Assembly (NCBI GenBank): GCA_905221095.1 | Contig: CAJNBV010000002.1 | Span: 62,001 to 126,000 of the forward strand | Origin: a bacterium | GTDB lineage: Bacteria > Bacillota > Bacilli > Lactobacillales > Streptococcaceae | Reading direction: 5' to 3' | Length of the DNA: 64,000 bases | In this document: positions 58,020-64,000 of the stretch, piece after piece | How the letters are laid out: each line of letters opens with the position of its first letter | Position numbering within the stretch: the stretch's first letter is position 1 | Position numbers and translations under genes: made by a program | The notes under the pieces: model-generated | Told to the model about the DNA's origin: nothing | What the model saw: only the letters and a program-made list of their open reading frames with translations | Database searches by the model: none

Positions 58020-59180
58020 ATGAAGAAAAAATTTGCCCTATCGTTTGTGGCGCTTGCAAGTGTAGCACTTCTTGCAGCCTGTGGAGAAGTGAAGTCTGGA
58101 GCGTCAAACGCTGCTGGTAACTCAGTAGATGAAAAGACAATCAAAATCGGATTTAACTTCGAAGAAACTGGTGCCGTAGCAGCCTACGGAACATCTGAAC
58201 AAAAAGGTGCCCAACTTGCTGTTGATGAAATCAATGCAGCAGGTGGTATCGATGGAAAACAAATCGAAGTAGTCGATAAAGATAACAAGTCTGAAACAGC
58301 TGAGGCGGCTTCAGTAACAACTAACCTTGTAACCCAATCTAAAGTATCAGCAATCGTAGGACCTGCGACATCTGGTGCAACTGCAGCTGCGGTAGCGAAC
58401 GCTACAAAAGCAGGTGTTCCATTGATCTCACCAAGTGCGACTCAAGATGGATTGACTAAAGGTCAAGATTACCTCTTTATCGGAACTTTCCAAGATAGCT
58501 TCCAAGGAAAAATTATCTCAAACTATGTTTCTGATAAATTGCAAGCTAAGAAAGTTGTTCTTTACACTGACAATGCCAGCGACTATGCTAAAGGTATTGC
58601 CAAAGCCTTCCGTGAAGCTTACAAAGGTGAAATCGTTGCAGATGAAACTTTCGTAGCAGGTGACACAGACTTCCAAGCAGCCCTTACAAAAATGAAAGGG
58701 AAAGATTTTGATGCTATCATTGTTCCTGGTTACTACACTGAAGCTGGTAAAATTGTAAACCAAGCGCGTGGTATGGGAATTGACAAACCAATCGTTGGTG
58801 GTGATGGATTCAACGGTGAAGAGTTTGTACAACAAGCAACTGCTGAAAAAGCATCAAACATCTACTTTATCTCAGGCTTCTCAACTACTGTAGAAGTTTC
58901 AGCTAAAGCAAAAGCTTTCCTTGATGCTTACCGTGCTAAGTACAATGAAGAACCATCAACATTTGCAGCCTTGGCTTATGACTCAGTTCACCTTGTAGCA
59001 AACGCAGCAAAAGGTGCTAAAAACTCTGGCGAAATCAAGGATAACCTTGCTAAAACAAAAGACTTTGAAGGTGTAACTGGTCAAACAAGCTTCGATGCAG
59101 ACCACAACACAGTCAAAACTGCTTACATGATGACCATGAACAATGGTAAGGTTGAAGCAGCAGAAGTTGTAAAACCATAA
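58020..59180 (+). CDS. livJ: Branched-chain amino acid ABC transporter substrate-binding lipoprotein
   Basis: 386 residues. The lipobox LLAACGE gives acylated Cys21. The Leu/Ile/Val-binding fold starts IKIGFNFEETGAVAAYG and contains IVGPATSGATAA. It captures Leu, Ile or Val at the membrane surface. It is the first gene of livJHMGF and has strong codon bias. A hairpin and a BOX element separate it from livH. Confidence 0.93.
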   Translation: MKKKFALSFVALASVALLAACGEVKSGASNAAGNSVDEKTIKIGFNFEETGAVAAYGTSEQKGAQLAVDEINAAGGIDGKQIEVVDKDNKSETAEAASVTTNLVTQSKVSAIVGPATSGATAAAVANATKAGVPLISPSATQDGLTKGQDYLFIGTFQDSFQGKIISNYVSDKLQAKKVVLYTDNASDYAKGIAKAFREAYKGEIVADETFVAGDTDFQAALTKMKGKDFDAIIVPGYYTEAGKIVNQARGMGIDKPIVGGDGFNGEEFVQQATAEKASNIYFISGFSTTVEVSAKAKAFLDAYRAKYNEEPSTFAALAYDSVHLVANAAKGAKNSGEIKDNLAKTKDFEGVTGQTSFDADHNTVKTAYMMTMNNGKVEAAEVVKP

Positions 59181-59192
59181 TAGAAAAATGTT

Positions 59193-59229
59193 GAAATAGG
59201 GAATGAGCCTTTGACTCACTCCCTGTTTC
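59193..59229 (+). terminator. Strong hairpin after livJ, possible partial terminator
   Basis: GAAATAGGGA and TGAG pair with CTCA and TCCCTGTTTC around CCTTTGA. No proper T tract follows, so it may only slow polymerase or protect the livJ mRNA 3' end. Confidence 0.6.
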
Positions 59230-59238
59230 GATGTTTAA

Positions 59239-59341
59239 TACTCTTCGAAAATCAAATTCAAACTGCGTCAACGTCGCCTTGCCGTACTCAAGTACAGCCT
59301 GTGGCTAGTTTCCTAGTTTGCTCTTTGATTTTTATTGAGTA
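59239..59341 (+). repeat. BOX element, boxA-boxC form, inside the liv operon
   Basis: 103 bp, the same length and structure as the copy at 51395, with several point differences. It sits between livJ and livH and ends about 60 nt before the livH ATG. Confidence 0.9.
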
Positions 59342-59402
59342 TAAGAACCTATCAAAAAGTGAGGGAAAACCCTCGAAATTATCAATAGAAAGAGTGAATC
59401 TT

Positions 59403-60272
59403 ATGCTCCAACAACTAGTAAATGGTTTGATTCTAGGTAGTGTTTATGCGCTGTTAGCCCTAGGATATACCATGGTTTACGGAATTATCAAGCTCATCAA
59501 CTTCGCCCACGGTGATATTTATATGATGGGAGCCTTTATCGGTTATTTCTTGATTAATTCTTTCCAAATGAATTTCTTTGTAGCACTTATTGTAGCTATG
59601 CTAGCGACAGCCATTCTTGGTGTCGTGATTGAGTTCCTTGCTTACCGACCTTTGCGCCACTCTACTCGTATTGCTGTTTTGATTACAGCTATTGGGGTTT
59701 CCTTCCTATTGGAGTATGGCATGGTCTATCTGGTTGGTGCTAATACTCGTGCCTTCCCTCAAGCAATTCAAACAGTTCGCTATGATTTGGGACCAATTAG
59801 CTTAACAAACGTTCAGTTAATGATCTTGGCAATTTCCTTGATTTTGATGATTTTGTTACAAGTTATTGTTCAAAAGACCAAGATGGGGAAAGCCATGCGT
59901 GCTGTATCTGTAGATAGCGATGCAGCGCAATTGATGGGAATCAATGTAAACCGTACTATCAGCTTTACCTTTGCTTTGGGTTCAGCTCTTGCGGGTGCGG
60001 CTGGTGTTCTGATTGCCCTCTATTATAACTCTCTTGAGCCTTTGATGGGGGTTACCCCAGGTCTTAAGTCTTTTGTTGCCGCAGTACTTGGTGGTATCGG
60101 AATCATTCCTGGTGCGGCGCTTGGTGGATTTGTAATTGGTTTATTAGAAACCTTTGCGACAGCCTTTGGGATGTCAGACTTCCGTGATGCCATTGTTTAT
60201 GGGATTTTGTTGTTGATCTTGATTGTCCGCCCAGCTGGTATCCTTGGTAAAAATGTGAAAGAGAAGGTGTAA
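59403..60272 (+). CDS. livH: Branched-chain amino acid ABC transporter permease LivH
   Basis: 289 residues with about eight membrane segments. The start MLQQLVNGLILGSVYALLAL and GYTMVYGIIKLINFAHGD are diagnostic, and the EAA-like region LMGINVNRTISFTFALGSALAG is present. The upstream frame runs through the BOX element, so ATG 59403 is used. Confidence 0.93.
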   Translation: MLQQLVNGLILGSVYALLALGYTMVYGIIKLINFAHGDIYMMGAFIGYFLINSFQMNFFVALIVAMLATAILGVVIEFLAYRPLRHSTRIAVLITAIGVSFLLEYGMVYLVGANTRAFPQAIQTVRYDLGPISLTNVQLMILAISLILMILLQVIVQKTKMGKAMRAVSVDSDAAQLMGINVNRTISFTFALGSALAGAAGVLIALYYNSLEPLMGVTPGLKSFVAAVLGGIGIIPGAALGGFVIGLLETFATAFGMSDFRDAIVYGILLLILIVRPAGILGKNVKEKV

Positions 60273-60275
60273 GCG

Positions 60276-61232
60276 ATGAAAGAAAATTTAAAAGTTAATA
60301 TTCTATGGTTACTCCTTTTGTTAGCTGGCTATGGCTTGATTAGTGTACTGGTTTCAGTCGGAGTACTCAATCTATTCTATGTTCAGATTTTACAACAAAT
60401 CGGAATTAATATTATTCTGGCTGTTGGTCTCAACTTAATCGTTGGTTTTTCTGGACAATTTTCACTTGGGCATGCTGGTTTCATGGCGATTGGTGCTTAT
60501 GCAGCAGCTATTATTGGTTCTAAATCACCAACTTACGGTGCCTTCTTTGGAGCTATGCTTGTAGGTGCTTTGCTTTCAGGAGCAGTTGCCTTGCTTGTTG
60601 GAATTCCAACCTTGCGTTTGAAGGGGGATTATCTTGCGGTAGCGACTCTAGGTGTTTCTGAAATTATCCGTATCTTTATCATCAATGGTGGAAGCATTAC
60701 AAATGGTGCGGCAGGTATCTTGGGAATTCCAAACTTTACAACTTGGCAAATGGTATACTTCTTTGTCGTGATTACAACCATTGCAACCTTGAACTTCTTG
60801 CGTAGTCCAATTGGTCGTTCAACCCTCTCCGTTCGTGAGGATGAAATCGCTGCTGAGTCAGTTGGGGTTAATACGACTAAAATTAAAATTATCGCTTTTG
60901 TCTTTGGTGCCATTACTGCAAGTATTGCAGGATCACTTCAGGCAGGATTTATAGGCTCTGTTGTACCGAAAGATTACACCTTCATCAACTCAATCAACGT
61001 ATTGATTATTGTTGTATTTGGTGGACTTGGTTCCATTACAGGTGCAATCGTTTCAGCTATTGTCCTTGGAATTTTGAATATGCTTCTCCAAGATGTAGCT
61101 AGCGTGCGTATGATTATTTACGCTTTGGCCTTGGTATTGGTAATGATTTTCAGACCAGGTGGACTTCTTGGAACATGGGAATTGAGCCTATCACGTTTCT
61201 TTAAAAAATCTAAGAAGGAGGAACAAAACTAA
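60276..61232 (+). CDS. livM: Branched-chain amino acid ABC transporter permease LivM
   Basis: 318 residues, eight to ten membrane segments. GFSGQFSLGHAGFMAIGAYA and VREDEIAAESVGVNTTKIKI (EAA loop) are typical. It pairs with LivH and its stop overlaps livG by one base. Confidence 0.93.
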   Translation: MKENLKVNILWLLLLLAGYGLISVLVSVGVLNLFYVQILQQIGINIILAVGLNLIVGFSGQFSLGHAGFMAIGAYAAAIIGSKSPTYGAFFGAMLVGALLSGAVALLVGIPTLRLKGDYLAVATLGVSEIIRIFIINGGSITNGAAGILGIPNFTTWQMVYFFVVITTIATLNFLRSPIGRSTLSVREDEIAAESVGVNTTKIKIIAFVFGAITASIAGSLQAGFIGSVVPKDYTFINSINVLIIVVFGGLGSITGAIVSAIVLGILNMLLQDVASVRMIIYALALVLVMIFRPGGLLGTWELSLSRFFKKSKKEEQN

Positions 61233-61996
61233 TGGCATTACTTGAAGTAAAACAGTTAACCAAACATTTTGGCGGTCTAACAGCTGTTGGAGATGTGACT
61301 CTTGAATTGAACGAAGGGGAATTGGTTGGACTAATCGGTCCAAACGGTGCTGGGAAAACCACTCTTTTCAACCTCTTGACAGGTGTTTATGAACCAAGTG
61401 AGGGAACTGTTACCCTTGATGGTCACCTTTTAAATGGGAAGTCACCTTATAAGATTGCTTCTTTGGGACTTGGACGTACTTTCCAAAATATCCGTCTCTT
61501 TAAAGATTTAACCGTTTTGGACAATGTTTTGATTGCTTTTGGTAACCATCACAAGCAACATGTTTTTGCTAGTTTCTTACGCTTGCCAGCTTTTTACAAG
61601 AGTGAAAAAGAATTAAAGGCTAAGGCTTTGGAATTGCTGAAAATCTTTGATTTAGATGGTGATGCAGAAACTCTGGCTAAAAACCTTGCCTACGGACAAC
61701 AACGTCGTTTGGAAATTGTTCGTGCCCTCGCTACGGAACCTAAAATTCTCTTTTTAGATGAACCAGCAGCAGGTATGAACCCGCAGGAAACTGCTGAATT
61801 GACTGAGTTAATTCGTCGTATCAAAGATGAATTTAAGATTACGATTATGCTGATTGAACACGATATGAATCTGGTAATGGAAGTAACAGAACGTATCTAC
61901 GTACTTGAATACGGTCGTTTGATTGCTCAGGGAACTCCAGACGAAATTAAGACCAATAAACGTGTTATCGAAGCTTATCTAGGAGGTGAAGCCTAA
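61232..61996 (+). CDS. livG: Branched-chain amino acid ABC transporter ATP-binding protein LivG
   Basis: 254 residues. Walker A GPNGAGKTT, the LivG-specific GLGRTFQNIRLF, Walker B ILFLDEPAAGMNP and H-loop IEHDM are present. The signature here reads LAYGQQRRLE, the usual LivG form. It overlaps livM and livF by one base each. Confidence 0.93.
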   Translation: MALLEVKQLTKHFGGLTAVGDVTLELNEGELVGLIGPNGAGKTTLFNLLTGVYEPSEGTVTLDGHLLNGKSPYKIASLGLGRTFQNIRLFKDLTVLDNVLIAFGNHHKQHVFASFLRLPAFYKSEKELKAKALELLKIFDLDGDAETLAKNLAYGQQRRLEIVRALATEPKILFLDEPAAGMNPQETAELTELIRRIKDEFKITIMLIEHDMNLVMEVTERIYVLEYGRLIAQGTPDEIKTNKRVIEAYLGGEA

Positions 61997-62706
61997 TGTC
62001 TATGTTAAAAGTTGATAATCTTTCTGTGCATTACGGCATGATCCAAGCAGTCCGTGATGTAAGCTTTGAAGTTAATGAAGGAGAAGTTGTTTCCCTTATC
62101 GGTGCCAATGGTGCAGGTAAGACAACCATTCTCCGTACCTTATCTGGTTTGGTTCGACCAAGTTCAGGAAAGATTGAATTTTTAGGTCAAGAAATCCAAA
62201 AAATGCCAGCTCAGAAAATCGTGGCAGGTGGTCTTTCACAAGTACCAGAAGGACGCCACGTCTTCCCTGGATTGACAGTTATGGAAAATCTAGAAATGGG
62301 AGCTTTCTTGAAGAAAAATCGTGAAGAAAATCAAGCTAACTTAAAGAAAGTTTTCTCACGTTTCCCACGTCTTGAAGAACGCAAGAACCAAGATGCAGCC
62401 ACTCTTTCAGGGGGGGAACAACAAATGCTTGCCATGGGACGCGCTCTCATGTCAACACCAAAACTTCTTCTTTTAGATGAACCATCAATGGGACTTGCCC
62501 CAATCTTTATTCAAGAGATCTTTGATATCATTCAAGATATTCAGAAACAAGGAACAACCGTCCTCTTGATTGAACAAAATGCCAATAAAGCACTCGCAAT
62601 CTCTGACCGAGGCTATGTGCTGGAAACAGGAAAAATCGTCCTATCAGGAACAGGAAAAGAACTCGCCTCATCAGAAGAAGTCAGAAAAGCGTATCTGGGT
62701 GGCTAA
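61996..62706 (+). CDS. livF: Branched-chain amino acid ABC transporter ATP-binding protein LivF
   Basis: 236 residues. Walker A GANGAGKTT, PEGRHVFPGLTVMENLEMG, signature LSGGEQQML, Walker B LLLLDEPSMGLAP and the LivF-typical IEQNA in the H-loop place. It is the last liv gene. Its stop codon lies in the arm of a 12-bp perfect hairpin. Confidence 0.93.
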   Translation: MSMLKVDNLSVHYGMIQAVRDVSFEVNEGEVVSLIGANGAGKTTILRTLSGLVRPSSGKIEFLGQEIQKMPAQKIVAGGLSQVPEGRHVFPGLTVMENLEMGAFLKKNREENQANLKKVFSRFPRLEERKNQDAATLSGGEQQMLAMGRALMSTPKLLLLDEPSMGLAPIFIQEIFDIIQDIQKQGTTVLLIEQNANKALAISDRGYVLETGKIVLSGTGKELASSEEVRKAYLGG

Positions 62707-62729
62707 AACAATCCAGTGGATTGTTTTAG
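62703..62729 (+). terminator. livF terminator hairpin
   Basis: CTAAAACAATCC-AGT-GGATTGTTTTAG is a 12-bp perfect stem. Only four T lie in the right arm, so termination may be incomplete. Confidence 0.7.
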
Positions 62730-62880
62730 TCGGTGGATGAGGATTACGAAGTAATCATCATTATAGTCCGGGGGATCTTTTTAGTCGGCAGATAGAGATT
62801 GCGAAGCAATCATCATTATATTCCGGGGGACCTTTTTAGTCGGCAGATGGAGATTGCGAAGCAATTCTCATTTGCACTGG
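62728..62880 (+). repeat. Tandem 55-bp repeat array, each unit with a GAA-loop hairpin
   Basis: Units start at 62728, 62783 and 62838, an exact 55-bp period; the third is partial. Each begins AGTCGG and contains a hairpin with loop GAA: GATTAC/GTAATC in unit 1, GATTGC/GCAATC in unit 2. Units 1 and 2 end in CCGGGGGAyCTTTTT. No open frame is conserved. The array is followed by GAATGAAG/CTTCATTC (62912-62936) and a GAGCTC/GAGCTC-TTTTT terminator (62940-62963), so 62707-63069 holds only stem-loops and the next promoter. Confidence 0.85.
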
Positions 62881-62939
62881 AAGGTTAGCTTCTAATCATT
62901 GAAACAAAACAGAATGAAGCTGTCTATCCTTCATTCACG

Positions 62940-62963
62940 GAGCTCGATTTTAGAGCTCTTTTT
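62940..62963 (+). terminator. Terminator after the hairpin array
   Basis: GAGCTC-N7-GAGCTC followed by TTTTT, the clearest terminator in this intergenic region. Confidence 0.75.
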
Positions 62964-63069
62964 GCTAGCTTATTCATACTTTTCTGAATTTTGAAAAAGA
63001 AATGTAAGCGTTTGATAGATTTACAAAAAGATTGTATAATAGGGATAAGAATAGAAAAGGAGAAGTCTC

Positions 63070-63726
63070 ATGGCAGTTAAAGATTTTATGACCCGCAAGG
63101 TAGTTTATATTAGTCCAGATACAACAGTATCTCATGCAGCAGATTTGATGAGAGAGCAAGGCTTACACCGCTTGCCTGTTATCGAAAATGATCAATTAGT
63201 TGGTTTGGTGACTGAGGGCACCATTGCCCAAGCTAGTCCATCCAAGGCAACAAGTCTTTCTATCTATGAGATGAATTATCTTTTAAATAAGACAAAAGTA
63301 AAAGATGTCATGATTCGCGATGTTGTCACTGTTTCAGGTTATGCCAGTCTTGAGGATGCAACTTATTTGATGCTAAAAAATAAGATTGGTATTCTTCCTG
63401 TCGTAGATAACCATCAAGTCTACGGAGTTATTACGGATCGTGACGTTTTCCAAGCCTTTCTTGAAATTGCTGGTTATGGTGAAGAAGGAATTCGTGTGCG
63501 CTTCGTTACAGAAGATGAAGTTGGCGTTCTTGGAAAGATTGTTTCTTTAATCGTTGAAGAAAATTTGAATATCTCCCATACAGTAAATATTCCGCGTAAA
63601 GATGGTAAGGTGATTATCGAAGTTCAAATCGATGGAACGATTGATTTACCAGCCTTAAAAGAAAAATTTGAAGCTGAAAATATTCAAGTGGAAGAGATTA
63701 CTCGTACTTCAGCAAAAGTCTTGTAA
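63070..63726 (+). CDS. CBS-pair and ACT domain protein (AcuB-like)
   Basis: 218 residues. Two CBS domains (about 1-60 and 75-135; VKDFMTRKVVYISPDTTVSHAA and VKDVMIRDVVTVSGYASLEDA in part) are followed by an ACT-like domain (about 145-215). Such proteins sense nucleotides or amino acids. Position after livJHMGF suggests a link to branched-chain amino acids, which is inference only. It has its own promoter region and terminator. Confidence 0.85.
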   Translation: MAVKDFMTRKVVYISPDTTVSHAADLMREQGLHRLPVIENDQLVGLVTEGTIAQASPSKATSLSIYEMNYLLNKTKVKDVMIRDVVTVSGYASLEDATYLMLKNKIGILPVVDNHQVYGVITDRDVFQAFLEIAGYGEEGIRVRFVTEDEVGVLGKIVSLIVEENLNISHTVNIPRKDGKVIIEVQIDGTIDLPALKEKFEAENIQVEEITRTSAKVL

Positions 63727-63731
63727 GAAGG

Positions 63732-63752
63732 GAAGCCGGAAGGCTTCTTTTT
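63732..63752 (+). terminator. Terminator of the CBS-ACT gene
   Basis: GAAGCC-GGAA-GGCTTC with five T. Confidence 0.88.
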
Positions 63753-63801
63753 ACGTGTAATAAGGGATTAGAGCAAAAGATGGAAAGAAATGATAAAATA
63801 T

Positions 63802-63809
63802 GCTATAAT
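63802..63809 (+). promoter_or_regulatory. Extended -10 promoter of prfB
   Basis: TGCTATAAT-type box (TATAAT at 63804-63809) about 25 nt before the prfB ATG, followed by AAAAAGGAG as SD. Confidence 0.65.
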
Positions 63810-63834
63810 GAAATGATGTAAAAAAGGAGTATTT

Positions 63835-64000
63835 ATGGACATTTCAGTAATTCGTCAAAAAATTGACGCAAATCGTGAAAAATTAGCTTCTTTCAGGGGG
63901 TCTCTTTGACCTAGAAGGTCTAGAGGAAGAGATTGCCATCTTGGAAAACAAGATGACAGAACCTGATTTTTGGAACGATAATATCGCGGCCCAAAAAACG
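63835..64000 (+). CDS. prfB: Peptide chain release factor 2 (RF2), 5' part, with programmed +1 frameshift
   Basis: Starts [20 protein letters not shown]. At 63895-63910 it reads AGG GGG TCT CTT TGA C: an internal SD-like AGGGGG, the slippery CTT and the in-frame UGA that RF2 itself reads. After the +1 shift at CTT the frame continues [16 protein letters not shown] to the window edge. This is the classic autoregulatory frameshift, so the zero-frame stop is not a mutation. The 3' end lies beyond the window. Confidence 0.95.

Noticed and set aside
63003..63016. cre-like TGTAAGCGTTTGAT upstream of the CBS-ACT gene
   Set aside because: The conserved right end (CA) is missing; too weak to call.
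63898..63909. Apparent early stop in prfB
   Set aside because: It is the programmed UGA with AGGGGG and CTT, not a mutation.

Overview
The window is from the chromosome of a Streptococcus of the mitis group, either S. pneumoniae or a very close relative such as S. mitis or S. pseudopneumoniae. The evidence is low GC, BOX repeats (four copies), a ZmpB IgA1-protease-like metalloprotease next to its two-component system, a choline-binding surface protein, pyruvate oxidase SpxB, lactate oxidase, and the CopY-CupA-CopA copper operon. Gene order broadly follows, from memory, the pneumococcal SP_0658 to SP_0755 region. I cannot settle the species from sequence alone. There are no rRNA, tRNA or CRISPR loci, no intact insertion sequence and no prophage.

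Layout. 1-0.86 kb: a frameshifted Rpn-type nuclease/transposase relic and a partial duplicate of it. 1-3.4 kb: extracytoplasmic methionine sulfoxide repair (ccdA, thioredoxin lipoprotein, msrAB). 3.5-12.5 kb: response regulator, sensor kinase, a DUF436 protein and zmpB. 12.6-16.2 kb: folate gene pabBC, a hydrolase, and a secreted protein joining an Excalibur domain, choline-binding repeats and an M15 peptidase. 16.3-27.7 kb: housekeeping genes (glucokinase, thyA, miaA-hflX-rnz, an SDR, a LysR regulator, yqgQ-rhodanese, an RsuA-type synthase, typA). 28-31 kb: an ABC exporter of the lactococcin-972 type with no visible bacteriocin gene. 31-36 kb: murD-murG-divIB and a PyrR-attenuated pyrF-pyrE. 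36-39.3 kb: a polar amino acid ABC importer on the minus strand. 39.5-46 kb: lctO, copY-cupA-copA and spxB. 46-49.8 kb: small membrane proteins, SemiSWEET, a GH1 phospho-glycosidase and manA. 49.8-55.6 kb: sodium-dependent transporter, MerR, DUF1697, BaiN-type flavoprotein, DegV and TetR. 55.6-64 kb: comEB-type deaminase, upp, clpP, ylbG, livJHMGF, a CBS-ACT protein and the start of prfB with its programmed frameshift.

How the genes work together. LctO (lactate to pyruvate plus H2O2) and SpxB (pyruvate to acetyl phosphate plus H2O2) form a peroxide-producing route. Both have cre-like sites upstream. The Etrx/MsrAB system repairs the methionine oxidation such peroxide causes. Regulatory DNA is unusually readable here: paired cop operators, a CtsR box over the clpP -35, a CodY box in the livJ promoter, a PyrR attenuator, a 19-bp-spacer MerR promoter, and a perfect palindrome between degV and tetR.

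Most worth a second look: (i) a promoter-hairpin-terminator leader in front of the sodium-dependent transporter, which looks like an undescribed attenuator or riboswitch; (ii) a 55-bp tandem hairpin array downstream of livF with a compensatory base-pair change; (iii) three copies of one GCAA-loop terminator within 0.85 kb downstream of spxB; (iv) the choline-binding/M15 fusion; (v) three genes whose predicted transcription start falls on the start codon; (vi) a BOX element sitting just after a ribosome-binding site where a lactococcin-972-type precursor gene would be expected.
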